Shown: positions 10,601 through 22,280, counted from the stretch's first letter. The stretch: DNA of 64,000 nucleotides from Anodontia alba (GCA_964016985.1 OZ024828.1:89272399-89336398); one strand, 5' to 3'. Notes: a model not told the origin generated them from the sequence alone. A program made the numbers and translations.

Positions 10601-11537
10601 TTCTTACTAACCCTAACACTATCATCTTTTATTTTCAATCCCACCATCAATCTAATATGAATTTAATAGGTGCTACCTATATCCGTGTGTCCAAATTATC
10701 ATCATATGTTTCATAGGTGGGTTGGTCAGATCTAACTGAATTTGATTTCAGACCACGCTTGACTTCTAATCCACTGCATGAATTGCGATATAACGTCCAA
10801 GTCAATATTTCACTAGTTCAGAGACATTGCCTCCAAATTTGTGGGGCTTTTACCCGACCCGATCACATGAATTCGGGTCCTGCTTAGTTACTAGCAGCTC
10901 TGCCATGGAGGCTTTAGGCAGCCCATCTATTTCGCGGGCCCCGATGGGCGAGGGCCATGCTTTCCGAATACAGAAAACTAGTGTATGCCGATGACAGGTA
11001 CAACGACAATATACTATCGTTCGTTTACATGTGTCGAAGTTTTATTTTTTTGTTGTTGTTGTTTTGGGGTTTTTTGTTGTTGTTTTTTTTTTAAAGATTA
11101 TCACGTGAAAAGAGCGTAAAGTCTATGTGTTATCTAAAAATCTACATCAAAGTGTACCTTATGCACAAAACGAATCATGCTTAGCTTGAAAATAGACGGA
11201 GAACGGATAGAAATAAAAATCGAAGTGGAGACAAAATTCAAAATGGCTGCGATCGCGATTTTATAGGCTGAAGTAATAAGTCTCGTGATTCAATTGCAAA
11301 TGGAATACTTGGCGTTATTCGCTGTTTTGTTGCTATTATCGGCACGGACGCCGTGTCAATAGTCTCTGCCAAATTGATTTTCAGGATAAGTACCGATAAA
11401 TACCGAACCACCCAAGCGTTTGTTGGACCATCACAGTTTTGGTCACACACGTCACTGGTCACATCGGTAGTCTATAGTAGTGCGTCTGCACGCCGAACCG
11501 CTCCGCGTTTCGGGGAACTACTTCGTAGTTCCCGTTG
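10601..11537. other. No recognised gene
   Basis: Contains a T-rich stretch (11041-11093) and short open frames without signatures. Nothing assignable. Confidence 0.45.
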
Positions 11538-11817
11538 CATTACGAAAACACGCCTATTCAAATATATAGAAAATTCCACCTCCAAAAACTGAAAATTTTC
11601 AGATAAAAAAACTCTGATATTTTTCACATTTCTGCTCAAAACATAGATTATGGGTACTCGTTAGAACCGCCTCGCCGAGGCGGTTCTAACGAGTACCCAC
11701 AATCTTTGTTTTTGAGCAGAAATAAGAATAATAATGTATACCCCTCTAAACCCCAGTTTTACTATATAAAAGTGGGGTTTAAGGGGGTCAAAATTATATA
11801 GGCATGTTTTCGTGATG
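11538..11817 (-). mobile_element. Family E MITE
   Basis: Starts cattacgaaaacacgcctat and ends ataggcatgttttcgtgatg. The halves differ between the ends and the core: one carries a ccccagttttactatataaa segment, the other a ctgaaaattttcagataaaa segment. The core palindrome at about 11652-11698 is GGTACTCGTTAGAACCGCC with cgccgaggcg at the apex. Fifteen E copies or pieces lie in this window, in both orientations. No target duplication longer than 2-3 bases was evident. Confidence 0.85.
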
Positions 11818-11923
11818 GACGCACTTATTACTCTGCACTATCATTGCTTTTAACTTCACATAGTAACACATGATGCGCACCACATACAAAAATCATAATA
11901 ATACTCGGAAGAGGGTTTAGGAT

Positions 11924-11976
<53 letters not shown>
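11924..11976. repeat. (GATA)n microsatellite
   Basis: About 13 GATA units. Confidence 0.95.
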
Positions 11977-12133
11977 TGCTGGTCGCTTGGCTAATTGTTT
12001 GCCATGTTCTAGATGAGGATATTGCTATTCGTTCGCTCTTCCTCTCAAGTATTGTGACTGTTGCACTTCCTGAACTTTTTATTCAATACTAACAGAAATG
12101 TACTTAGCGACAGAATTTGTGCCGCAACAAAAC

Positions 12134-12297
12134 CTGGCCCCGAGGTTATAAAACTTTTTTCATGCTCAACTCAGCTGAACACGACAATTTTCATGCTAAT
12201 AAATCTAAAATTACTAACAATGCAAAATTCTTTCTCGCTTAACATATATAGCTGAGCATGAAAATTTCTCTGCTAATAAATATGAAAATGCTAACCC
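12134..12297. mobile_element. Family D MITE, one-sided copy
   Basis: ggccccgaggttataaaact at the left, then ttcatgctcaactcagctga and aatttctctgctaataaata. The right end and the palindrome's second arm are missing. Confidence 0.65.
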
Positions 12298-12397
12298 GAG
12301 TACGAGTCAGCCATATTGTGTGCAGTAGGCAAACACATCTGTCGGTGCTGGATTGTACAGTTATCCCATAACTGGAGTATCAAAATCAAAATCATCC

Positions 12398-12632
12398 AGG
12401 CTCCAAGGTTATAAAACTTTTTTCGCGCTCAGCTGAGCATGAAATTTCAACTTCTTCTTATTCTAACAATTGCAAATTCGTTCTTGCTAAATAGAGATGT
12501 ACATGATAATTTCTTGATTAATAAATATGAAAATGCCAACAATAGTTGGCATTTTCATTTTATTAGCAGAGAAAATTTCATGCTCAGCTGAGCTGAGCAC
12601 GAAAAAGTTTAGTTTTATAACTTCGGGGCCGG
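12398..12632. mobile_element. Family D MITE
   Basis: ggctccaaggttataaaact to ttataacttcggggccgg. Central hairpin aatatgaaaatgccaacaat / agttggcattttcat at about 12525-12560, and gctgagcatgaaa/ttcatgctcagct pairs outside it. Confidence 0.72.
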
Positions 12633-13865
12633 CGCTTGTCATAAATTTTAGCAGAGATTATATCATTAGATATTGATAAATTTGTATCAGAGGCATTAGT
12701 TTTGTTTAGCTGACTTTTTTTTTGGATAGATTTTCTCTACCATATGGTCAATATAATCATTATCAATGTTAAGTAAGTCATCAAATTATCGAGAAGAGGT
12801 AGTGTAGCATTCAACAACACCGGCTCGATGTTTACGAGTTCTTATGTTATTACGTATCATATGTACAAGTGGCGGAGAAACTATATCGACTTGCAAATGT
12901 ATTTCTACCTAAGAACACGTCATATCAGCACAGGGAATAGGTGAAATGTAAAGTCTATTCCTACATTGAGACACAACGTGAAAAAAATATACCTTAAGAC
13001 ATGCTGCATGCGTGCTGTGATTATCATGCGTGTTGTTATCGACCCTGTCAGAGAACTTTACCTGTCCAGTATCGGGTATTAATACATAACAACACAAAGA
13101 AATATTAATGAGTTTATTAATTTCTTGTCTTTACCCAAACATTTGAATATTGTATTACCTATATTCGGAAAGCTTGGCGTATGAAGTTTTAAACTTCATA
13201 TTATGTCTCGATGCTTCCCCATTCGTCCTAGTCCAGTTCCTTGCGCAGCTCGATAGCTGCTATTAATAGTCTATTTTAGTAGTCGCCTAGCGAACGAGGC
13301 TACATTCGTCCAAAATCTGAATTTTCAACTGTTTTGTGCGGACCTGTCATAAGGTCGAATGGACTCAAGGGAGGTATAATTCCTTTTACCAGATTGCACA
13401 CGTACCAAGGAACTGTAGATCATCTAGCAACCCCCTCCCCGAATGTGCAACATGTTTTAAATACTCCGAGATGATTCAAATAAGTACATGCAATTTATAT
13501 GAGCCTTGTATATGAGCATTGGATGTACAATATATTGAGCCTTAGATGTACAATAAGTAAATAAATAAATAAATAAATCTGTACAAAATTCAATAATCAT
13601 CTAACTATTTTAGGTATCACCTATATATGTTAAATTTGTTTGTAGATATAATCATCGACTATTTACGTGATTACGTAGGTACCCGAGAGTAAGGTGACAA
13701 TAAACCTTTCAAAAGCCAAACCATGTAGATACAATGCGTCAGTGTATCATTCGATCTTGGTGTTTAACTGTCTTCAAACCGCGGCTGTATTATTAAGATA
13801 TATAATTCATTAGCAGGTAAGCAATCTTTAACTGTGCCATTAGGAGAGAAAATATACTTCAGCAC
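12633..13865. other. No recognised gene
   Basis: About 1.2 kb with a short TAAA run (13555-13578) and isolated short open frames. No conserved motif, RNA gene or repeat family seen. Confidence 0.45.
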
Positions 13866-14036
13866 ATGGGCGCCCAACGAGGACTCAGATCAGACTGCGC
13901 ATTCTCGCAGTCTGATCTGAGTCTTCGCTGTTTGCCAGAGACACCTTTGGAACTTGGATATCCACAGGACGATCAGCGAAAACTCTGATCAGACTGCGCG
14001 GATGCGCAGGCTGATCTGAGTTTCCGCTGGGCGCAT
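13866..14036. mobile_element. Family A MITE
   Basis: atgggcgcccaacgaggact to ttccgctgggcgcat. Two internal hairpins: ctcagatcagactgcgca around attctcgcagtctgatctga, and ctctgatcagactgcgcgga around tgcgcaggctgatctgag. Confidence 0.75.
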
Positions 14037-14245
14037 ATATTGTAAGGTACATTTTTTTTTCACATTGGAACTCAAATAAGTAGCGTGATAGCGGGAAATG
14101 CATCGCAAAAGATACTGAAAGTGCCTGCATTTACCAGACTTGAAATAAATATTCGAATGCCTTAATTTCTTACCGTATTATCCTAAATTTTGAACAATAA
14201 AACTCTAAAAGGTTGCCTTTGAAAACGAAGAACAGACAAAAGAAC

Positions 14246-14523
14246 CATCACGAAAACATGCCTATATAAATTTGACCCCCTTAAACCCCACTTTTATATA
14301 GTAAAACTGGGGTTTACAGGGGTATACATTATTTTTCTTATTTCTGCTCAAAAACAAAGATTGTGGGTACTCGTTAGAACTGCCTCGCCGAGGCGGTTCT
14401 AACGAGTACCTACAATCTATGTTTTTAGCAGACTATGAAAAATATCAGAGGTTTTTATCTGAAAAATTTCAGTTTTTGGAGGTGAAATTTTCTACATATT
14501 TGCATAGGCGTTTTTTCGTAATG
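14246..14523 (+). mobile_element. Family E MITE
   Basis: catcacgaaaacatgcctat to ataggcgttttttcgtaatg. Core at about 14365-14412 with one stem mismatch (aactgcc against ggcggtt). Confidence 0.85.
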
Positions 14524-14569
14524 GTAAAAAATTTCCCCATACTTCGCTATAGTGTTGTTTATATTATTG

Positions 14570-14745
14570 GCCTTTTGTGATTTTTAGCCCATTTTTGGGA
14601 TTTTAAAAATTTTATACAAGGACCACTAATGAGGACTTATTGGCTGAAACTAGCCAATCTGCGCATCAGCTTTTTTCAGTTTTGTGACTGTGTTCATTGT
14701 TCTCAAGGGTCATTCTTTACAGAAGCTATCAATTATTCTGTAATA
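14570..14745 (+). repeat. Single unit of the 55450 dimer repeat
   Basis: Shares ttttgtgactgtgttcattg and ctcaagggtcattctttaca with the two units at 55445-55790. It leads directly into the degenerate satellite at 14725. Confidence 0.5.
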
Positions 14746-14935
14746 AAGTAGAACAGTCGGAAAAATCAAACTTTCTTTAATATGGAAGAGTACCATAAAT
14801 TCTGTAATAAAACGACAGAGGCAGGACACCAAGTATTCTGTAATAAACTGTAAGGAAGCAGTATTGTCAGTATATCAACCATTCTGTAGTGAAGCGAAAT
14901 GGTCATGATGTCAATAATATGTAATATAAAGAGGA
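14725..14935 (+). repeat. Degenerate outlying 36-bp satellite units
   Basis: ttctgtaataaa-type phrases recur at about 14735, 14798, 14838 and 14880, separated by diverged ...cagtcgg..atcaaac text. Resembles the decayed edge of the 20385-27105 array, 5.5 kb away. Confidence 0.55.
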
Positions 14936-15380
14936 TATTCAAATTTTCGTCGTGAATATGATTTTTATTTTATCGAGAGGATTGAAAAATGTATATTTTA
15001 TGTGTGGGGAAGCTTGAGGTGCCTGAGCAATAAAGTTGGGAATCATATAACAAACACGATTAGTTTATATTTTATCAGCGTGTCATCCTGGTGCACAGCA
15101 TCACAAACATAATAATAATTATATACATGCCAACATACAAAATTCAACCAAGCCTTTTGTGTAGAATTATATGAGACCATCGCAGCTACACAACCCATTA
15201 TATAGCTACATTAAATTTTTAAATTTACAAGAACCCAATTTTTAAATAAAATCTCATTTTAGCACTGAGAAAATAAAATACTGTTGTTATGTTTTACTAC
15301 CAAATTTTGTTTTCGTTCTTTGTATCAAAGCAGTGTACAATGAATAAATCATCGTTGCATCCATTAAAATTATTTTCTGT

Positions 15381-16329
15381 TGCACGCCTGCTTATCTCCA
15401 CACGCGCAACACGGTGTTGTGAAATCGTAAGATCTGGGGGTGGTTGCGGAGAGTCAGTTTAGGTGGCGTTGGAAGTGGGTGTCAGTTGACATAAGGCTGA
15501 CGATAAGGCACGATCGTCGATATCGAAAATCTAGCGCTGTAATTCAACCTCTCATTAAGTCTCCCATATCGTAATCAGATCGGAATTGTAGAAGCGAGTA
15601 GAGGGATAAGTGATTTCTGAGAAGACCGTGTTTTTTTTTTTTGTTTTTTGTTTTTTTGTTTTTTTTTTGTGTGTGTTTTTTTTTTCTTCAACATTGTGTT
15701 TCATACTACCGGTCGCGTTTAAATATGATTTCTGATCCAGTTACGGCAAATGTGTTCCTCAAATCCTAGTGCCATTATTACCTTTTTTTCTTTTTTTCTA
15801 GCACGATGTTGAAAGAAACATGGCCCCCTCAGTCACCACCTATCCATTTACTCGCCACCGCTCTCCTTACGCACCATCCGTCAATAAAATGCCTTGTTTT
15901 TGTGCAGTGGCAAAATAATTCGATATATTTTCTTTTGAACTACACAGTAACATGTTAAACCTTCACTGAAACGGTAATGTTTTTAACCAGAGAATTGTAA
16001 TCTCTCCAAGAATTGGACTTTTATATGCCTGTCTGTCACCAAAACGACAAAATCTGACCACCCTTGCATCGGGAGAAAAATGATGTTTGTTCCGTATTCG
16101 CATAAAGGACTACAAGCTGGTTTAATTATATAGGAGACTAAACAAGGGGTTGAATTACATCGCCCTATTTTGTGTATCGGCGATCGTGCCTAAATGACAG
16201 CCTTATTTCAACTGACACCCACCTTCAACGCTACCTAAAATAGCTGAATCTCCTCAACCACATCCGGAAGATCTTACGAATTTCTTTTCATAACACGGTT
16301 TTACACGTGTGAAGATAAGCAACCGTGTA
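15381..16329. mobile_element. Non-autonomous DNA transposon with ~210-bp TIRs
   Basis: The left arm (15381 to about 15590) and right arm (about 16115-16329) are diverged reverse complements. Matching anchors are gcttatctccacacg / cgtgtgaagataagc, cgtaagatct / agatcttacg, gggtgtcagttgaca / caactgacaccc and ggcacgatcg / cgatcgtgcc. The 520-bp interior has a T-rich tract (15631-15690) and no transposase. Superfamily unknown; target duplication not resolved. Confidence 0.72.
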
Positions 16330-16369
16330 ATGAGCGGAACGATGTGTAAGAAAGGCCTTATTATCTAAC

Positions 16370-18145
16370 CTGAGCACGAAGTGCTCAAGGTGAACTATTG
16401 TGATCAATGTCCGTCGTCTGTCGTGCGTCGCACGGCGTCAACAATTTACTTTAAATGAGTACTCCTTTTTAACCCCTGGACCAATTTCAATCAAACTTCA
16501 CAATAATGTTGCCTAGGTGACTCTCTACCAAATTAGCTAAATGGTATGCTCCGATGAAAAAGATGGCCACCATAGCTAAAAATAGGAAATCTATTTTGAG
16601 CTTCTTCTCCTGAACCGAAAGGTCAGCCGACTCGAAACTTTGTAGGAAGTATCGGAAATCCAAGATGGCCACCACGTCAGCCATCTTGAAAATCTATTTT
16701 GAACTTCTTCTCCTGAACCGAAAGGCCAATGAACGCGAAACTTGGTAGAAAATAGCTAAAATCATTCCAAGCTGAAATCCAAAATGGCCGCCATGACAGC
16801 CATTTTGAATATAAATATTTTGAGCTTCTTCTCCTGAACGGAAAGGCCAATTGACTCGAAAGTTGGTAGGAAGCACCAGGCTGACTTGTAGATCAAAATA
16901 GCTAAAATCGTTCTGCTCGGATATCCGGCCGTCTTGAAAATCTATGTTGAACTTTTCCTCCTTAACCAATTAACTCGAAACTAGATAGGCAGTATCAGGG
17001 TGACTTGCAAATGAAAAAAATCGTTCTGATCGGAAATCCAAGATAGCAGTCATGGCAGCCATCTTGAAAGTCTATTTTGAGCGTCTTCTCCTAAACAGAA
17101 AAGCCAACTGTCTTAAAAGTTGGTAGGAAGTACGAGGGTCACTTGCAGATCAAAATAGCTAAAATCGTCCCGATTGGATATACACGATGGCCGCCACGGC
17201 GGCTGAATTGAAAAACTATTTTAAACTTTTTCTCCCGAACCGAAAGTCCAGTTAACTCGAAACTTGGTAGGAAGTATCAGGGTGACTTGAGGATCAAAAA
17301 TAGCTATTAAATCGTTTCGATCTGAAATCCAATATGGCTATCTTAAAAATCTATTTTGAGCTTCTTTTCCTGAACTGAAAGGCCAGCTGACTCGAAACTT
17401 GTTAGGAAGTGTCAAGGTGACTTGTAAATAAAAATAGCTAAAATCATTCCGATTGGAAGTCCAAGATGGCCACCATGGCGGCTAGCTTGAAAGTCTATTT
17501 TAAGCTTTCTCTCCTGAATCGAAATCCAAATGACCCGAAATTTTGTAGGAAGTATCAGCTCAAATCGTTCCGATCAGATATCCAAGATGGCCACCACGAC
17601 TTCCATCTTGAATATTTATTTTGAACGTCTTCGCCTGAACTGAAAGGACAATTGACTCGAAACTTGGTAGGGAGTACCAGGGTGACTTGCATATCAAGAA
17701 TGGCTAAAATCGTCCCGATCGGAAATGCAGGATAGCCGCCACGGCCGCAATCTTGAAAATCTATTTTGAAATTCTTGTCATGAACCGAAAGGCCAGCTGA
17801 CTCGAAACTAGGTAGGAAGTATCGGAATGACCTGTAGGTCAACAATTGCTAATATTGTTCTGATCGGAAATCCAAGTCTCACAGTCGCCATCTTGTAAAT
17901 CTATTTTAAACTTCTTTTCCTGAATGGAAAGACCAATCGACTCGAAACTTGAAAGAAAGTATCAGGGTGACTTGTAGATCAAAAATAGCGAAACATTTTT
18001 CGATTGGAAATCCAAGATGGTTGCCAGAGTCGCCATCTTGAAAATCTATATTGGACGTTTTCTCTTGAACCGGTAGACCAATAGACTCGAAACTTGTCTG
18101 GTAATCAGGTGAGCGATACAGGACCATATTGGTCCTCTTGTTTTT
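16370..18145 (+). mobile_element. Pearl-like element with tandem-repeat core
   Basis: Left end contains the short hairpin gagcacgaagtgctc, then gtgaactattgtgatcaatg. The core is 12 tandem units of about 103-145 bp, each with variants of cttcttctcctgaaccgaaa, actcgaaacttggtaggaag and ccaagatggccgcc; unit anchors are at 16601, 16704, 16825, 16950, 17082, 17225, 17361, 17504, 17626, 17771, 17911 and 18056. The right end has the hairpin aggaccatattggtcct followed by cttgttt. Fixed ends around a variable tandem core are the layout described for bivalve pearl elements and some Helitron-derived elements; the family assignment is inference. Confidence 0.65.
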
Positions 18146-18159
18146 TTTTATTTTCCTCA

Positions 18160-18225
18160 TAGAACATATGTTTTGGGTAATTGTTAGAATTGCCTGAGTA
18201 AGGCGATTCCAACCAATATCAAAAC
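18160..18225. repeat. Lone diverged E/F-type hairpin
   Basis: gggtaattgttagaattgcc and aaggcgattccaaccaatat resemble the family E/F core, but neither E nor F ends are nearby. Confidence 0.4.
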
Positions 18226-18498
18226 CATATGTTTCCATACAATGTTCTTGCATAATTTCTTATTAACCTTCACCTCTTGAGCGAAGGTTTTACTCAAATC
18301 AAGTAATCATAAGGAATATTGTAGTTGAATCGGGTGTTGGTATAAACAAGGTCGACTATATGTAATAAAAAGAGACTTTCTAATTAACTTATGTTCGAGC
18401 AAAAATAATACAATCGATCCTGTTAAGATATTTATTAATTCATTGATATGTTCCTGTTTCTGTAATAAAATTGTAATTTAGTGATAGCTGATCTATGA

Positions 18499-18896
18499 GC
18501 TTTTTATACGACCGTCGAAAGACAGGTCGTATTATGTCTTCACATTGTCCGTGTGTCCATTGACTTTTCGTGTCCTATTCACATCTCTCTTATCGACTGA
18601 TGGATTTTTGGAACTCTGCTCAAATATTCTCCATACCAAGACGATGTGCAGAATTCATAAGAACCATCTTAGCTGAAGGTCAAGGTCATACTCCGCGCTC
18701 AAATTTCAAATAGTAATGTTTTCTATCTGCTCTACAACTGAAACCGTTTAAAATTTCATCATGAAACTTTGTACAAATATAAACCATCATCTGACAATAT
18801 GAAGCTAACAGAACCATAATTGACATACTCCTATTCAATGTATTGTATCATCTCCTACTAAAAACCCCTACGGGTGTATATTGAGGAGCTCTTGTT
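18499..18896 (+). repeat. Unassigned ~400-bp interspersed repeat
   Basis: Begins with the hairpin tacgaccgtcgaaagacagg closed by tcgta, and ends with aaaacccctacgggtgtata followed by ttgaggagctcttgttg. A 5' hairpin and a 3' end in ...CTCTTGTT resemble the neighbouring pearl-like element, suggesting a related non-autonomous type. Single copy here. Confidence 0.45.
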
Positions 18897-19350
18897 GTGA
18901 TATTAATACATAAATCAAATGTTTGAGAACATATGAATTTATAAAATTCAATTTTGTAATTTGTTCCAAAATCGCCTTTGAAAGTACTTTTAGTAAAATA
19001 TTAAAGTTTACTTTGCTGTCATTTACGAAGGCTTTTAAATTCCTTTTTTCTAATATCGAAAGATATAATGAATTAACAGCAATCTCTAAAATCTTTTAAT
19101 CTAACAGGAATGCATTCTTTAGCTAATCTCCATTAAAATTTTAAGTGTTGAAGGCTTGAAATGTAAACTTTGAATGAGCTTAATAATATTTATAAATGAT
19201 GGATAAATTGCCAATATGGCTTTTTATCCTTACTATCTAGTTTCTTGCGTACATCTAGGAAAAAGTTTATAAAGTTTAAAGTGCACTTTTTTGAACGTAT
19301 AGTTGTCAGTTAACACACTAACGTTAAATTCAGATCTCACTACTATATGT
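18897..19350. other. No recognised feature
   Basis: AT-rich, no open frames of note. Confidence 0.45.
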
Positions 19351-19563
19351 TGACCCTTCTCCTGCCGAATAAATTGAGATGCCACGCCCACTTGTAATTG
19401 TCAGCCAATCAGATTACTTGATCCAGGTTTCTTATACATATTCACATACTAAATGACAAACAGTGCAGATCCAGATCAGTTGGCTTCTGAAGAAGCCAAC
19501 TGATCTGGATCTACACTGTTTGCAAATACGGGACATATCCGCGTTCACCAGGACCAGGGTCAA
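19351..19563 (-). mobile_element. Family B MITE
   Basis: gacccttctcctgccgaata at the left, caccaggaccagggtc at the right. Core hairpin aacagtgcagatccagatca / tgatctggatctacactgtt around gttggcttctgaagaagcca at about 19461-19522. Other copies: 35725, 39757 and 49395. Confidence 0.75.
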
Positions 19564-19727
19564 ATTAAATACAATCAAAGAATAGCAGAAATTGAACAGG
19601 CAATCCTTTGGGCTGTTTGGACTTTATTCGTAAACAATAAGGCTTTTATGAAAGCGTGACACCAAGAGCAGGATAGTTATGAAGCACTACATTCAAGATA
19701 TCAAATGTTCTATAACAAAGCTGTATA

Positions 19728-20380
19728 CAGTCGAACTTCAATGGCTCGAACATCTTTGGGATCATGAAAACTTGTTCTAGATATGCCAGTTCGAGCCACT
19801 TAGAGTCAATCATAGCGCCATGCCAGGAGGGAAATGGCGGTAATACTCGTAGATGTTTTTTCGCCTTTCTATAAAATGATATGAAGCGATTCTAATGAGC
19901 ACACGCAATTTATATTTTCATTATACAATAATTGTTTGTGTTGAGGTTTTACGGCCCAGTCAACCCAATGGGGTCATGTCGAGCCGGTCAGTTTACCTAA
20001 CCACACGTTTACTGGGCAGGCTTAGTCCTCTAATCGGTTAACCAGTATTGTGCACATTCTTTCGCCAGAAACTGACAACTGCCCTTCTTGAATCAGCGGA
20101 AGGGAGAGAATGACCGTAGAAAATATTTCATGACCAATCTCCACGAAAGAATGTTGCCGACCTCAGCGGGGGTTGAACCCACGACCTCCTGGTCTCCAGT
20201 CGGACGGCGCATCCAACTGAGCCACTGAGGCCGTCATTATACAATAAGAAAATTTCCCTAATATATCCCAAGATATTTGTTTCTTCAGCTATCGGAAGAC
20301 TTTACTGCGGACTCAAAAATGAGTTCGAATAAGCCATGGTAAACGAGTCATCAGTGTTCGAGTTATTGATGTTTTACTGT
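19728..20380 (+). mobile_element. Family F MITE split by a SINE
   Basis: ta-CAGTCGAACTTCAATGGCTC at the left; tgttcgagttattgatgttt followed by tactgtg at the right. Removing 19932-20247 restores a normal F length of about 340 bp. Confidence 0.8.
19932..20233 (-). mobile_element. tRNA-derived SINE with perfect target duplications
   Basis: Read on the minus strand, the head is tRNA-like. An A-box TGGCTCAGTTGG lies at 20213-20224 and a B-box GGTTCAACCCC at 20169-20179, so it was probably transcribed by RNA polymerase III. A conserved-looking body follows (CATTCTTTCGTGGAGATTGG) and the 3' end is GGGCCGTAAAACCTCAACAC. The same 14 bases, tcattatacaataa, flank it at 19918-19931 and 20234-20247. A SINE needs a partner LINE's reverse transcriptase, and this tail does not visibly match the LINE at 135-3824. 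Whether it belongs to a named molluscan SINE cannot be decided here. Confidence 0.88.
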
Positions 20381-20384
20381 GATT

Positions 20385-21070
20385 TGATTATCAAATAATC
20401 TCTTATAAGGCTGTAAGGACAGAAAATTAAATTTTCTGTAATAAAGCGGAATAAACAGAATATTAAATATATTTTGTAGCAAACTCGTATAGTCCGGATA
20501 TCAATTATCTTTTGATATGACAGTATAGGCAGAGCATCAAATGTTCTGTAATAAAGCAGTGTAACTATAACAAAGCAGGATAAGCAGGATAGCAAATATT
20601 CTGCAGTAAAGAAACAACATCAGTATATCAGATAGTCTGTTATTGATCAACACCGTCAGGCTATCCCATATTTTGCATTAACATGTGTAGAGTCAGGATA
20701 TCAAACAATCTGTATAATAAAGCAGAATATGCAGGATACCAAATATTCTGTAATAAAGCAGCATAGCCAGGATATCAAATATTCTGTAATATAGCAGTAA
20801 TGAAAGGATACTATATATTCTGTAATATAATAAAACGGTAAGGTAGCACCTATTCTGTAATGAAATAGTACAGTAAGGCATCAAATAGTCTATAATTAAC
20901 CAGTAAAGAAATGCATCAACTATTCTCTAATAAAACAGTACATTCAGGCATCAAATATTCTGAAATAAAACATTACAGAAAGACATCAAATAGTCTGTAA
21001 TAAAACAGTATTATAATGCATCAAATAATCTGTAATAAAACGGTACAGTAAGTCATCAAATATTCTGTAA
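20385..21070 (+). repeat. 36-bp satellite, degenerate left part
   Basis: Phrases like catcaaatattctgtaataa and agcagtataggcagg recur about every 36-50 bases but have drifted. This is the eroded edge of the array; the mariner at 21073 separates it from the homogeneous part. Confidence 0.75.
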
Positions 21071-21072
21071 TA

Positions 21073-22280
21073 CGAGGGCGTGTCAATAAATAACCAGCCT
21101 ATCCCATTTCCGATGGACCGAGACGGTCACGATTTTCATGCTTTGTTTCAATATATGATTTATACATGGGTACAAAATTACACGCGTATCGAGTCATTTT
21201 TTAATATTGAAGGTCAAACATGGCTAGTGATTTAAAGGCATGCTTTTCATCTAAAATTGAGTACTTGTATTTAAAAGGTAAAACAGGCATAGAAATACAT
21301 GGCGAGTTAGCCGATGTTTATGGGTCTTCTGCACCATCTTATGCTCAGGTTAAATTCTGGGTAGGGAAATTCAAACGCGGTAGAACGTCTTTAGAAAATG
21401 AAGCCAGGTCTGGACGCCCACTGGATGCCACCGACGAAGAAATGTGTAAGAAAGTTCGGGATGTGGTATACTCTCATAGGCGAATTCAGATAGAAGAAAT
21501 AGCGCAGGCATTAGGCATGGTAGCGTTACATGATCGTTTAGGTATGCGCAAGCTAACAGCCCGTAGGGTCCCCAAGTTCCTTAGCGATGAGCAAATGGCA
21601 ACCAGAGCATCAGTATGCAGCGCCTTGTTGAAGAGTTTTTGGTCAAAAGATGTTTTTCTTGCCTCTGGTGACTGTAAATGAGACTTGGGTTCATTATTAT
21701 GAGCCAGAGAATAAAGTTCAGTGGGTAGGGCCTGGGTCCCCGAGGCCAAAGAAGTCCAAGACGCAACCATCTGCTGGCAAGGTGATGGCCACAGTATTTT
21801 GGGACGCAAAAGGCGTTATTATGTTGGACTTTTTACCCAAGAGAAGTACAATAACTGGAGTGTACTATGCAAACTTGTAAGACCGGCTGAGAACCGCCAT
21901 CCGTGAAAAACGGTGTTTTGCTGCAACAGGACAACGCGAGAGTCCACACTTGCAAAGTTGCAATGGATGCTGTAGAGCGAAACGGGTATGAATTAATAAC
22001 ACATCCTGCCTATTCACCTGACCTAGCTCCTAGCGACTTCTTCCTATGCCAAACTTGAAAAAGGATATCCGTGGACATCATTTCCGGTCTGATGAAGAAG
22101 TCGTAACGGCAGTTGAGGAGTGGGTCAATGGAAAGGACCCTGACTTTTTCAGTTCTGGGGTGATGTCACTTGAACACCGTTGGTCTAAGCGCATCACACT
22201 AGATGCCAATTACATCGAAAAAGAAGAGGTTGATCTCAACCGGAAATAAGTTAGGCTGGTTATTTATTGACTCACCCTCG
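21073..22280 (+). mobile_element. Mariner transposon 1, inside the satellite
   Basis: Terminal inverted repeats of about 29 bp: cgagggcgtgtcaataaata at the left and tatttattgactcaccctcg at the right, with two mismatches over the full length. TA duplications stand at 21071-21072 and 22281-22282. Satellite-type sequence resumes on both sides (...ttctgtaata / taaaacggtacagaaa). Length is about 1.2 kb, normal for mariner. Confidence 0.93.
21220..22249 (+). pseudogene. Mariner transposase, inactivated (copy 1)
   Basis: The first open piece (21220-21681) starts MASDLKACFSSKIEYLYLKG and has the N-terminal helix-turn-helix part, then ARRVPKFLSDEQM. Downstream pieces in other frames carry ETWVHYYEPENKV, GSPRPKKSKTQPSAGKVMAT, QDNARVHT and SPDLAPSDFF. 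The second and third catalytic Asp codons are at 21930-21932 and 22035-22037, exactly 34 residues apart (D34D). The first, normally in a GDETW-like motif, is Asn (AAT 21677-21679). About ten residues are missing after QALGMV, and at least two frameshifts are needed. It ends in TAA at 22247-22249. Confidence 0.9.

Noticed and set aside
16487..18253. Series of minus-strand frames (FRYFLPSFESAGLSV-like) as a tandem-repeat protein
   Set aside because: They follow the tandem core of the pearl-like element, unit lengths vary out of frame, and no continuous frame exists.
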